Positions 18,696-27,490 of a stretch of 64,000 nucleotides of DNA are shown here, piece by piece. The translations under genes were made by a program, and so were the position numbers. The notes under the pieces were generated by a model that was not told the origin of the DNA, did not search any database, and saw only the letters and a list, made by a program, of their open reading frames with translations. Source of the DNA: Acidithiobacillus ferridurans (lineage in GTDB: Bacteria > Pseudomonadota > Gammaproteobacteria > Acidithiobacillales > Acidithiobacillaceae); contig NZ_AP018795.1 in assembly GCF_003966655.1 (NCBI RefSeq), positions 620,001-684,000 on the forward strand. Reading direction: 5' to 3'. Position 1 is the first letter of the stretch. Every line of letters begins with the position of its first letter.

Positions 18696-20084
18696 TTACC
18701 CAGATAGCCCGTATTTTTTCATTTTGAGCCACAACGTCTTGCGGCTCCAGCCCAGCGCCTCTGCCGTTTCCAGTCGGCGCCACTGGTTTTTTTCCAGCGC
18801 GTCCAGGACTTGGCTGCGCTCCTCTGCCCTGGTGGAAAAATCCGGCGGAGTGCAGACCCCGGTGGTTTCGCAGTCGATTTCTCCGGCGCGCAAAAGATGC
18901 ATGCATTCGGCCTGCTCCAAAGCCCCGTGGCCGAGGTAAAAGGCGGCAAGCCGCGCCGCCCGGTTGAATAATTCACGCACGTTACCCGGAAACTGGGAAG
19001 TATAAACCCAGTCCTTGAGCCAGCTCGGCAGTTCCGGAAAGGGGACATCGTCGTCGGAAAACTTTTTCAGGGCCAACCGGAAAGCGTGGGTGAATAGCAG
19101 CCACTTTTCGTCCCCGCCACGTTCCTGCAGAGTGGGTATATAGAGTTCGACCACACTGATGCGATGATAGAGGTCCAATCGGAAAGTCCCGTCCCGGATC
19201 ATGTTGATGAGCGGCCGATTGGTGGCGGTGACCAGGCGGAAATTGATCCGCATCGTCTCGTTGCTGCCCACCGGGTGGATCACCCCGTCCTCCAGCGCGC
19301 GCAACAATTTCACCTGCTGATAAAAAGGCAGGTCACCGATTTCGTCCAGATACAGGGTGCCGTTATTGGCCTCGCGCAAAAAACCCGGATGATCGCGTAC
19401 GGCGCCCGTAAATGCGCCCCGGACATGCCCGAAAAAAAGCGACTCGAACAGCGCATCGGGAATGGCCGCGCAGTTCACCGGCACAAAGGGCCCGGAGCGG
19501 TACTCGGGGTGGGAATCCGCCACCAGACGGGCGACATATTCTTTTCCGGTACCGCTGGCACCGCGGATCAGCACATTCACCGACAATGCGCCATAAAGAC
19601 GGGCATTTCCCACCAGGCGGTGCATGCAGGGCGACTGATAGACGAAATCCCCGTCTTTAGCCATGGGCAACTCGGAGAGCGGGATGGCGTCATCCGCCGG
19701 TAGTTGCCGGGCTGTTGCGCCCTGCGTCACCACATGCAGGGTGTGTTTCAGTACCGCAGACAGACTCGCGCAATTGAAATAGGCGGGCAACACGACCCGT
19801 TCGGATAGCGGCGTCGTCGCATAGATGCTCTGTTCTCCGCTGCCCACCCAGATCACCGGTACGCCTTCTATCCGTTTCCAGGCGAGGTGGTTTTTTTCAT
19901 AACGCCGCAGCGCGGTGGTGCTGATGAAAACGATATCCACGTCCATGGCTTCCGTGCTGGACGGATGATCCACCTCGTCATCGTAGCGGATGACCTCGGC
20001 GTCGGCATGCTGACTCAGACAGCGTTCCAGACGCTTGGCGAAATCATGCTGTCCTTCCCAGACTAAAACACGAATCATGTTCAT
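18696..20084 (-). CDS. Sigma-54-dependent transcriptional activator
   Basis: A 462-residue bacterial enhancer-binding protein. The N-terminal ~120 residues look like a receiver fold without the phospho-acceptor Asp (VDIVFIS where LLD is expected). The AAA+ core (~145-370) has Walker A GASGTGKE near residue 175, an intact GAFTGA loop near 221 that contacts sigma-54, Walker B LYLDEIGDL and an arginine-finger region. A Fis-type helix-turn-helix closes the protein (RRLETAEALGWSRKTLWLKM). Its ATG overlaps the tadG stop by one base, so it is expressed with the Tad genes. The three RpoN-type promoters in this locus are its obvious candidate targets. The activating signal is unknown. Confidence 0.9.
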   Translation of the reverse strand: MNMIRVLVWEGQHDFAKRLERCLSQHADAEVIRYDDEVDHPSSTEAMDVDIVFISTTALRRYEKNHLAWKRIEGVPVIWVGSGEQSIYATTPLSERVVLPAYFNCASLSAVLKHTLHVVTQGATARQLPADDAIPLSELPMAKDGDFVYQSPCMHRLVGNARLYGALSVNVLIRGASGTGKEYVARLVADSHPEYRSGPFVPVNCAAIPDALFESLFFGHVRGAFTGAVRDHPGFLREANNGTLYLDEIGDLPFYQQVKLLRALEDGVIHPVGSNETMRINFRLVTATNRPLINMIRDGTFRLDLYHRISVVELYIPTLQERGGDEKWLLFTHAFRLALKKFSDDDVPFPELPSWLKDWVYTSQFPGNVRELFNRAARLAAFYLGHGALEQAECMHLLRAGEIDCETTGVCTPPDFSTRAEERSQVLDALEKNQWRRLETAEALGWSRKTLWLKMKKYGLSG

Positions 20085-21640
20085 CAGTACACCAGAACCG
20101 GGGGGATGGTGCCGCAACTGAGGGTCGTGTACGTCACCTTGGCATTACCGAGCGAGATACCGAGAACCTTTAATACCGGGGCAAGGAGGTCGTCCACTAT
20201 TGGATTAAGCAGACCGTTCAGTAAAGAACCCAAATTTAATCCTAGCAAGTTGAGATTAAGGTTTAGCGGTGCCTGCCCAGCGCTTGTCGACCCGATGTCC
20301 CAAGGCTGATTGCCTGAGTTTGACGCAGTTTGGGGGATCGGCAGGCCGGTGAATGTATGATTCGAGAAATTCTGGGGAAGCACTACCGGCGTATTGGTTT
20401 GCGGGGCGAGAACGCCAATGGACGCGGTCAACAAACCGGTCCCCGCCCGAACGCCTACCTGACTCTGGCCTTGCGGCATCGTGCAGACAACGTTCGTGAG
20501 ATCGGCGATCGCGGGGCTTGCCTGCAAATCGACCTTGACCAGGGAACCCAAAACCTGTAGCTGTAGGGCCACCTGTGCGGTCTGCGCCTGGGTTTTCCAG
20601 GTGCCGTCCGGGTTTTGACCGGGCTCGCCGTAGGCCAGCTTGGGTGGTGAGATGATGAACAGTTTTAAGCTGGCCAAGCCCAGCACGTTGACGCCGGGAA
20701 CATCGACAAAGTGCTGCTGATTGGCCAGTTGCGCCGATGCAGTGATCAAACCCAGGAGATTGACCTGCGCATTGGCGGCGGCGTTTTTATCGGCCAGCCC
20801 CAGATTCAGAATTTTTCCTAACTGAATATTGGTACTGTTGGTGGTCGAGCCGATGATCTGCTGCAACGCACCCGTTGCGTTCTGACTATTGAGCAGGCCA
20901 CCGTTGGCTTGATTGCCCAGAACCGTCAGTGCCCCCTGATAAAGTCCGGGCAGATTCAGGTTGGTGGAAAGCAGATGGTTCACGGTTCCCACATTCAGGG
21001 TTTGCGCGAGTTGCCCCAGCGAAACCGTCGTACCCAGCAGCGCATTATAGCCTGCTACACTTAAATTCAACGACGTGCCCAGCAATCCGCCGAGGATACC
21101 ATTAAGCAGAGCCGACTGCTGGGTATTCAGATTCAGCACCTGGCTGGAGATCGAAAACCCCGCCGCCGGATTGGGCACCCAGGCGATGGCCTGGGCTTGC
21201 ACGGTTTTCTTGGGACCGAAAAAGAAGAAATAGGGCACGCTCTCGGACAATTGCACCTGTACGGCATTGGCCTGATGGCCATAGGGCACGGCGGTGGAAA
21301 AATAAGTGGGACCCGTCTCGATCTGCGGATTCCAGTTGCCTTGAGTGGCCGTTATGTGCGTGGACGACGACGTCTGCAGCCCGTTTTTGACGGCGTTTTC
21401 CTGCGCCAAGGACTGGGCGTTGGGAATATCTTCCGCGCCCGCGATGGCCGCCATATCGGCAATCTTCTGCAGATTGCGCTGTACGTAGGTCATATGACCG
21501 ATGTCGATGCCGAAGGCCAGCGCCAGGATCATGATAGGCATGACGATGGCGGCGATGATGGCGATATCGCCCCGCTCGCCCCTTCCGGCACGCCACCGGC
21601 GCGGATCAATACCCTGAAGCATTACCACCAGACTGGCCAT
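20084..21640 (-). CDS. tadG: TadG-like pilus-assembly protein
   Basis: A 518-residue protein with an N-terminal TadE/TadG-type segment: GDIAIIAAIVMPIMILALAF as the membrane helix (~24-43), followed by the conserved IDIGHMTYVQRNLQKIADMAAIAGA. The rest is periplasmic or surface-exposed. It contains unusual Leu/Gly/Asn-rich stretches (LLNGILGGLLG near 180, and LGLNLGSLLNGLL near 465) that recall the small glycine-rich proteins of this locus. AAGGA precedes the start, which overlaps the DUF3613-like gene by 35 bases. It is a minor pilin-like or anchoring part of the Tad pilus. Confidence 0.8.
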   Translation of the reverse strand: MASLVVMLQGIDPRRWRAGRGERGDIAIIAAIVMPIMILALAFGIDIGHMTYVQRNLQKIADMAAIAGAEDIPNAQSLAQENAVKNGLQTSSSTHITATQGNWNPQIETGPTYFSTAVPYGHQANAVQVQLSESVPYFFFFGPKKTVQAQAIAWVPNPAAGFSISSQVLNLNTQQSALLNGILGGLLGTSLNLSVAGYNALLGTTVSLGQLAQTLNVGTVNHLLSTNLNLPGLYQGALTVLGNQANGGLLNSQNATGALQQIIGSTTNSTNIQLGKILNLGLADKNAAANAQVNLLGLITASAQLANQQHFVDVPGVNVLGLASLKLFIISPPKLAYGEPGQNPDGTWKTQAQTAQVALQLQVLGSLVKVDLQASPAIADLTNVVCTMPQGQSQVGVRAGTGLLTASIGVLAPQTNTPVVLPQNFSNHTFTGLPIPQTASNSGNQPWDIGSTSAGQAPLNLNLNLLGLNLGSLLNGLLNPIVDDLLAPVLKVLGISLGNAKVTYTTLSCGTIPPVLVY

Positions 21641-22211
21641 TGCTCATTCCTTGCAGGGCGACGTTGCTCCCCGCGTTTTTCGTTGCAGACGACGATGTGG
21701 AACCGGAACTGCCCGTAAAGGATTTCAGGTAGTTCTTGAAACTCTGCCGAGCCTCGGCGCCAAGAATCGGCTGAAAGGTCCCGGGGTCCTCGCCTTCGCT
21801 CTGGAAAGCCAGCAACCTTTGCACGGAACTCTGGCGTTGCGCCGCCGGGGGCGCGGGCGGGGGCGGCGGGCTGGTGTTCGCCACCGGCGCGCTATGGATC
21901 ACCGGCGGAACGACCGCTTCCACGGCCGGAGGCGGCAGTGCGGGTGCGGGTGGCTGCGGCGCCGGTGGCGCGGGGGTACGCACGGGAAGGGCGGCGGCTG
22001 GCGCGGCTGGCGTTGCGACCACCGAGGCCACCGACGCTGTCGGCGCAACCGCGGCCGGTGCCACCGCCTTCGGCAATTCATGCCAGCCGAGGATCGGGGG
22101 CTGCAGGTAATCCGAAGCACCATCAGCGGCGGCGAGGGGCATTACCCCAAAGGCGCAAAAGGCCAGCAGCATCTGCGGCAGGCGGTGGGAAAGGTGGGGG
22201 TTGCGGTTCAT
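21606..22211 (-). CDS. Pro/Ala-rich secreted protein with DUF3613-like end
   Basis: A 201-residue protein with a signal peptide (~1-30), a Pro/Ala/Val-rich linker (~50-125) and a conserved-looking C-terminal part: VQRLLAFQSEG...PILGAEARQSFKNYLKSF. That spacing matches DUF3613 (L-L-A-L-Q-x-x-G ... P-x-x-G-x-E-A-x-x-x-Y-x-x-Y-L-x-S-F), a family often found inside Tad loci of beta- and gammaproteobacteria. ATGA overlap with tadD. It is probably a periplasmic accessory of the pilus. The match is by eye. Confidence 0.6.
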   Translation of the reverse strand: MNRNPHLSHRLPQMLLAFCAFGVMPLAAADGASDYLQPPILGWHELPKAVAPAAVAPTASVASVVATPAAPAAALPVRTPAPPAPQPPAPALPPPAVEAVVPPVIHSAPVANTSPPPPPAPPAAQRQSSVQRLLAFQSEGEDPGTFQPILGAEARQSFKNYLKSFTGSSGSTSSSATKNAGSNVALQGMSNGQSGGNASGY

Positions 22212-23052
22212 GGCACGCTCCTGGGTTCAGTGGCTGGCCCGGCATTACCGGAAGAAAACAATTGCGTCAACGGCGGATTGGGGAATGCGGGCATCACCGC
22301 TCCCGAGGGCGCGGTCGCCGCTGCGGGAGGATGGTCGCCGGCGGAAGTGGGCACGCCCGTCATCTGATTGGCTTCGCGGCGGATGCGCTGCGAGACGGCC
22401 CAACTGAAATGGTGCGCACCCATGATCTGCTGCGCCCGGAAGCCATCGCCGCGCAGCAGGTAGTACAGGGCAATATTGCTCCACACCCGCTCGTCCTGCG
22501 GGGCAAGCTCTCCGGCGCGGAACAGGGCATTGCGCGCGACATCCCAGTTCTTGCCCTGCAGGGCGGCGTAACCCAGATCATTCAGTATCCCGGCGTTCGT
22601 GGGATCCTCCCGTGTGGCGCGCTGGAACAGCCGGATGGCGCGGGTGACGTCGCCGCCGCGCGCGGCGATGAGGCCCAGACCCTGGTACCCCTGCGCGGCG
22701 AGGGGCGTATGCAATACCCGCTGAAAATAGCGCTCGGCCTGAGCCGGCTCACCCGTGGCCGCAAGGGCGCGGGCGCGCAACAGATCGGTCTGATCCGAGG
22801 CCGGCCATTCCTTCAGGTAGCGGTCCAGATAGGAAATTGCCGCATACCACTTCTGCTCGGCCTCCATTTTCTGGATCAGCTGCAGACTCAACCCCCGCAG
22901 ATTGGAGGAGGAAACCTTCGGCTCCGGCGCGTTGGTGACGACCGGCGCCGACGGATGGGTGGCGCACCCCCCGGCGGCCAGGACGCAGAATGCGGCCACC
23001 CCCCGCTCAAGTGCCGGATTCCACGGACACGGTTCCAGGCGGTCATCTTCAT
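22208..23052 (-). CDS. tadD: TadD-like TPR lipoprotein, 5' frameshift
   Basis: TPR protein of the Tad system (TPR helices ~45-200, e.g. AERYFQRVL, GYQGLGLIAARGGD, AGILNDLGYAALQG). The open frame as it stands begins only at a GTG (22999) and lacks the basic head of a lipoprotein signal. An ATG at 23052 overlaps the tadC stop as ATGA and encodes a basic n-region (MKMTAWNRVRGIRHLS). This joins the hydrophobic part and lipobox LAAGGC only if the G6 run (22999-23004) had one more G. I annotate the whole gene and flag the lesion. TadD is thought to help assemble the outer-membrane secretin. Confidence 0.75.
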
Positions 23053-23987
23053 CCCATCTTGTCGAAGAAACGCAGCAACGCGAGCACCGCAGGACCGGCC
23101 GTGATCAGCAACAGCGCCGGCAGCATGGTCAGGGTCATCACCGCCGTCATTTTGACGTTGAGTTTTCCGACCCTTTCGCGCAGGGCCATCTGCCGTTTTT
23201 CCTGAAGGCGGCCGGCGAAATCCCGCAGGGGCTGGGCCACGTCGCCGCCAAAACGTTCGATCTGACGGAGCATGTTCACCAGTTCCGCGAAATCCGCGTC
23301 GCCCAGTTGTTCCGCCAGCTTCTGCATCGCCTCCACGCGGGGGCGGCCAATGGCGATATGCTTGCTCATTTCGCGCATCTCGCCGGCGAGCAGCGGGATT
23401 CCCGCCTCGCTGGTCTGCGCCAGGGAGGCGAGACTTTGCTCCAGGCTCAGGCCGACGCCCTGCAGAAGGGCCAGCATGTCCACGAAAAACGGGATTTCCG
23501 CGTTCACCGCGTCCCCGCGACTTTTGGCCTTGCTCTCCAGGATGAATTTGGGGAGCAGGTAGCCAAAAATGGCCGCCGCCAGAAGGCTCATCCAGAAGGT
23601 GAGATGGAGCAGGTGCGGCGCCAGCAGATGTTCGGTCAGTCCGGTCACCACGACAAGTACGGCGGCCAGCAGAAAGCGTATCGTGTTGAAAATACTGGGG
23701 GCGGCAGGCCTCCGGTAGCCGGCTCTCAGGAGCAGGCGGGCATCCTCGCTGCTCCGCCAGCGATCCAGCAGATCCCAGCGCACGCTGGCCTGCTGCCCCC
23801 GCTCCATCTGCGCGGCGACTTCCGACGGTTCACTGCCGGCTTCCAGCTTCGGGGCGACGCGATCCATGGCCGAGCGGGCGCGGGCGACCATCACCAGACG
23901 GTACGCCCAGAAGAAGACGCCCAGCAGTACCGCCAGGGCGAGGCTCGCGACGGCCAGAGCGGTCAATAACGCATGCAGGTTCAGCAT
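23049..23987 (-). CDS. tadC: Tad pilus inner-membrane platform protein TadC
   Basis: A 312-residue GspF-type protein. Membrane helices lie near 10-30, at ~100-145 (paired), and at the C-terminus (~275-305). The GspF cytoplasmic domain (FFVDMLALLQGVGLSLEQSL, then the E-M-x-x-G pattern LLAGEMREMSKHI) is intact. It forms the inner-membrane platform with TadB. It starts 8 bases past the tadB stop and overlaps tadD as ATGA. Confidence 0.9.
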   Translation of the reverse strand: MLNLHALLTALAVASLALAVLLGVFFWAYRLVMVARARSAMDRVAPKLEAGSEPSEVAAQMERGQQASVRWDLLDRWRSSEDARLLLRAGYRRPAAPSIFNTIRFLLAAVLVVVTGLTEHLLAPHLLHLTFWMSLLAAAIFGYLLPKFILESKAKSRGDAVNAEIPFFVDMLALLQGVGLSLEQSLASLAQTSEAGIPLLAGEMREMSKHIAIGRPRVEAMQKLAEQLGDADFAELVNMLRQIERFGGDVAQPLRDFAGRLQEKRQMALRERVGKLNVKMTAVMTLTMLPALLLITAGPAVLALLRFFDKMG

Positions 23988-23994
23988 GATGGCG

Positions 23995-24945
23995 TCACCT
24001 CAACCTGGCCATACGATTGAGCAGGACCACTCCGGTCACCAGCAGGGTTCCACCGGCGATCAGGAGCATGCGCCCGGTCGACACCACCCACATACCCTGC
24101 AGGTAGCTGTGGTTCATCAGCACAATATAGAGGGCGAGCCCAGGAATCATCAGACTGAGAATGAGCGCCCCCAACCGGGTTTCGGCGGACAGGGCGTTAA
24201 ACTCCGCCTGGGCCATCACCCTCCCCCGCAACCAGTCGGCGATGCGCTCGAGCACGACGTCGGTACGCCCGCCGTAGCGCATGTTCAGGCGCAGCACCGT
24301 GGCGATGATCGCCAGTTCCTGCATCTGGTAGCGTTTGCCGACCGTCAGCATGGCCTGGTCGATGGGGGTACCGGATTGCTGGCGGCGCATGATCTGGTTG
24401 AACACCTCCCGCACCGGCCCATGGGCATCCTTGGTGGCGCTCAGGAGAGCGGCGGGCAGGCTGGCGCCCACCCGCGAGGCGCGCACCACCGCATCCAAAA
24501 AACCCGGCAGGGCGAGAATCGCGGCGCTACGTCGCAAACCGATCCAGTAGCGAACCTGCCCCCACAGGGCCAGGGGATAAAAGACGAGGAGGAACGCCAG
24601 CGCCAGCCAGCCGCTGACCAGAAACGCCAGCAGCAGGGTGATCAGCAGGCCGACGATGGCGGCCTTGGGAAGATAGGTTTTCGGTCGCAACCCCGCCTGC
24701 CACAGCCATTCCTTCGCCTGGAGCAGGAAGGATTCCTTTTTGTAGCGGGCGGCATGGTCCAGCAGATCGTCCTGGGCAGACTCTGCATGCCCCGCTTCGC
24801 CCTGCTGCGCGTCGAAGGCCCGCAGGCGCTCGCGCAGGGCGTCCGGAAACGGCTGCCGCTGCCGGAAGGAGAGCCAGACGCCCGCCGCGATGCCGAGAAG
24901 CAACAGGGCGAAAACGATCAGACCCAGGGCCATCATTGCTGCCAC
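23995..24945 (-). CDS. tadB: Tad pilus inner-membrane platform protein TadB
   Basis: A 316-residue GspF-type protein: one N-terminal helix (~5-25), two helices (~95-135), the GspF domain ([22 protein letters not shown], then [15 protein letters not shown]) and C-terminal helices (~250-310). It partners TadC and the TadA ATPase. The start overlaps the tadA end by 13 bases. Confidence 0.9.
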   Translation of the reverse strand: MAAMMALGLIVFALLLLGIAAGVWLSFRQRQPFPDALRERLRAFDAQQGEAGHAESAQDDLLDHAARYKKESFLLQAKEWLWQAGLRPKTYLPKAAIVGLLITLLLAFLVSGWLALAFLLVFYPLALWGQVRYWIGLRRSAAILALPGFLDAVVRASRVGASLPAALLSATKDAHGPVREVFNQIMRRQQSGTPIDQAMLTVGKRYQMQELAIIATVLRLNMRYGGRTDVVLERIADWLRGRVMAQAEFNALSAETRLGALILSLMIPGLALYIVLMNHSYLQGMWVVSTGRMLLIAGGTLLVTGVVLLNRMARLR

Positions 24946-26266
24946 CCGAACTGATCCTTCTCGGAGGATTCTGGACGATACTTAGCGAGTTTCGGACTGC
25001 GCGGATTGATGCCCGTGGATGTCCAGCGGTCGACCGTCTTGTTTTCCCGGTTCACCTGGGGTTCGTAACGGAAATGCTCCTGGGTGGCGATGATGTTGTC
25101 GCCGACGCCGGTCACCTCGGTGACGGAGGTGATGCGGCGCCGCCCGTCGGGAAAACGCTCGATCTGGACGATGAGGTCGATGGCCGAAGCGATCTGCCGC
25201 CGCATGCTGGATTCATTGCCCGGAAAACCGCCGAAGCTGAGCAGGATTTCCAGGCGCTGCAACGCCTCCCGGGGGAGTTGGCGTGGATCGTGCCCAGTGA
25301 ACCGTCATGGCCGGTGGTCATGGCCTGCATCATCTCCAGGGCCTCGCCGCCGCGCACCTCACCGACGACGATCCGGTCGGGGCGCATGCGCAGGGTGTTG
25401 CGCAGCAGATCGCGCACGTTGACGGTACCCGCCCCGTCATGCCCGCCGGGACGGCTTTCCAGACGCACCACGTGCCTGCTCTGCAGTTGCAGTTCCGCCG
25501 TGTCTTCGATGGTCACCACCCGCTCCTCATCGGAGATATAGCTGGCGATGACGTTGAGGAAAGTGGTCTTGCCGCTGCTGGTGCCGCCGGATACCAGGAT
25601 GTTGCAGCGCGCGCGCACCGCGAACTCCAGAAACTGGAGGATGGGCGCATTGAGCGTGGCCGTCTCGATCAGGTCCTCGGCGCGCAGCGGATGCGCCGGG
25701 AAGCGCCGGATGGAAATGACCGGCCCGTTCAGGGCCAGGGGCGGAATCACCACGTTGATGCGCCCCACGTTGCTCAGACGCGCGTCCACGGTCGGCGACG
25801 ACTCGTCCACCCGTCTGCCGGTGGCTCCCAACAGACGATAGATGATACGCATCAGATGGGCTTCATCCTGAAACACCAGGTCGCTGTGCTCCAGCGTGCC
25901 TTTCCGTCCCAGATAGATTTCACGAGGTCCATTCACCAGAATATCTTCGATCTCAGGATCCTTGAGGGCCGTTTCCAGCGGGCCGTAGCCGGTCAGTTCA
26001 TCGGTGAGTTGGTTGATGAGCACCTCGGTTTCTTTTTCGTTCAGCGGATAGGGGCGCTCCGCCATCAGGCGGTCCAGTTCCAGCGAGACGAAACGATAGA
26101 CGGCACCACGGCTCAGCTCCGCGAAATCGGCGCCGATCTCTTCGACCCGGTCGATGAGCCGCAGATGCAGATAACCTTTGAACTGCTGGTAGGCATCCTG
26201 CTGGTTCAACGCCTTCGCGGTGGCCATGTCGAAAGGCTGCGCGCCAAAGGGACTGTCGTCGGTCAT
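24933..26266 (-). CDS. tadA: Tad pilus secretion ATPase TadA/CpaF, frameshifted
   Basis: GspE/VirB11-type ATPase that powers Flp pilus assembly. ATG at 26266 overlaps the tadZ stop as ATGA. Frame one carries the N-terminal domain, Walker [10 protein letters not shown] (~225), the Asp box IEDTAELQL and [17 protein letters not shown], up to GTIHANSP. The sequence then shifts at a five-base G run on the plus strand (25271-25275). The other frame continues exactly as expected ([14 protein letters not shown]...[23 protein letters not shown]) to a stop at 24933. One additional base in the run would restore a ~444-residue protein. A dead tadA would abolish piliation, so either the strain is non-piliated or the base is a sequencing miss. 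Confidence 0.85.
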
Positions 26267-27063
26267 GCCATCGTCCTCCACCGGCGCAACCAGCCGGCCG
26301 CTCCACGGGTTCCCTCCGGGTTGCTGTCCGGCCAGATACGGCCCGCCAGCAACCCGGCACATTGTTGCACCGCACGACTGTAGGCGTCCTTCGGGAGGGC
26401 ATCGACCGCCAGTGCGCCGCCGTTCATCGCCTGAATCAGGGGCAGGCGCCGTTCGGGGATGATGCCCTGGCCCAGCAGGGGCAACCCCAGCGCCTCCCCG
26501 ACATGCGCCGCGTCGACACCCAGCGCAGGCTCGTAATGATTCACCGCCACACCCGCCTGCAGGCGAGTGCCGATTTTTTCCCGCAGATTGGCGGCGATTT
26601 TTTTCCCTTCGAGAATGCCTGCCACCGACTGGTCGCAAACCACGACGATCTCGTCCGCCGTCTGCAGCAGATACTGGCCGACCTCGCTGAACACCGCCCC
26701 ACCGATATCGGCCACCACCAGATGATATATCGACAGGATGATTGCCAGCATCTGAAAGACTTCGCTGAGATTCAGTCCGCGCAGGTCCCGGGCCGCGGCG
26801 AACAGCGGCAACACCCCGAGACCACGGGTATTTTGGGCAATGGCCGTGTCCAGATACGTCTTGTCGCAACGCTCCAGATTGCGCACCGCCTCGGCAAAGG
26901 CGACGCGCGGCGCTATGCCCATATAGGTGGCGGCGGTCCCGACCGGGGTGCCGAAATCCAGCAGCAGCTCCGCGCTCTGCGGGTGGAGTGCGGAGAGGGA
27001 CGCCGCCAGATTGCACGCCAGGGTGGTGCAGCCGCTGCCGACACTGCCCGCCACCACCACCAA
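26263..27063 (-). CDS. tadZ: TadZ/CpaE ATPase-like domain (separated from its N-terminal domain)
   Basis: MinD/ParA-fold domain of TadZ, 266 residues from a TTG without a ribosome-binding site. The deviant Walker A, normally K-G-G-x-G-K-T-T, reads GSVGSGCTT. Both signature Lys are gone, so ATP hydrolysis is unlikely. Pseudo-ATPase TadZ proteins are known. The A' and later motifs are recognisable (VVADIGGAVF, VCDQSVAGILEGKK). TadZ localises the pilus machinery to the pole. The upstream reading in this frame (R-A-R-A-G-K-L-V-V-V-A-G) matches the usual linker into the domain, so this and the 27065-27490 segment were probably one gene. Confidence 0.75.
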   Translation of the reverse strand: MVVVAGSVGSGCTTLACNLAASLSALHPQSAELLLDFGTPVGTAATYMGIAPRVAFAEAVRNLERCDKTYLDTAIAQNTRGLGVLPLFAAARDLRGLNLSEVFQMLAIILSIYHLVVADIGGAVFSEVGQYLLQTADEIVVVCDQSVAGILEGKKIAANLREKIGTRLQAGVAVNHYEPALGVDAAHVGEALGLPLLGQGIIPERRLPLIQAMNGGALAVDALPKDAYSRAVQQCAGLLAGRIWPDSNPEGTRGAAGWLRRWRTMA

Positions 27064-27064
27064 T

Positions 27065-27490
27065 TTACCGGCGCGCGCGCCGTTGCCGGGTCTGGGACAG
27101 GATGCGCCCCACCGCCATGCGCAGGGGTTCCGGCGCGCCGCCGCTTTGCACGAAGTCCACCGACTGGGCGCGCATGGCCGCCAGCAGCACCCGCTGATCG
27201 GCCACCGGCGCTATGCCGATCAGCCGGAGATCCGGGAACGCCTGATGCAGGCCGTCGAATACGAGGCCGAAATCGTCATTCTCCGCGCCGAAGTCCACGA
27301 TCAGCAGCGCGGCGCCGCTCTGCCCGATGGCGGCGGAGATTTCATTCTGCCGGGCATGGACCGGCAGCACCGTGGCCAGACCATCGAGTGCGTGCCGTAT
27401 CCACGTCAGGCATTCCGGGCGCCGGGACAGAGCCAGCACGACCACCGGGCCGGTGGCCTGTTCAAAGCGGGCGGCGGGTTCTACGCTCAT
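27065..27490 (-). CDS. tadZ: TadZ/CpaE N-terminal receiver-like domain
   Basis: A 141-residue receiver-like domain (VVVLALSRRPECLTWIRHAL, then LLIVDFGAENDDF), as normally fused to the ParA-like domain in CpaE/TadZ. ATG overlaps the secretin stop as ATGA. The frame ends RQRRARR-stop inside an alternating GC tract (27070-27081), immediately before the ATPase-like domain in another frame. A two-base contraction or a one-base expansion of this tract explains the split. Two separate genes are possible but less likely, since the second lacks a proper start. Confidence 0.7.
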   Translation of the reverse strand: MSVEPAARFEQATGPVVVLALSRRPECLTWIRHALDGLATVLPVHARQNEISAAIGQSGAALLIVDFGAENDDFGLVFDGLHQAFPDLRLIGIAPVADQRVLLAAMRAQSVDFVQSGGAPEPLRMAVGRILSQTRQRRARR

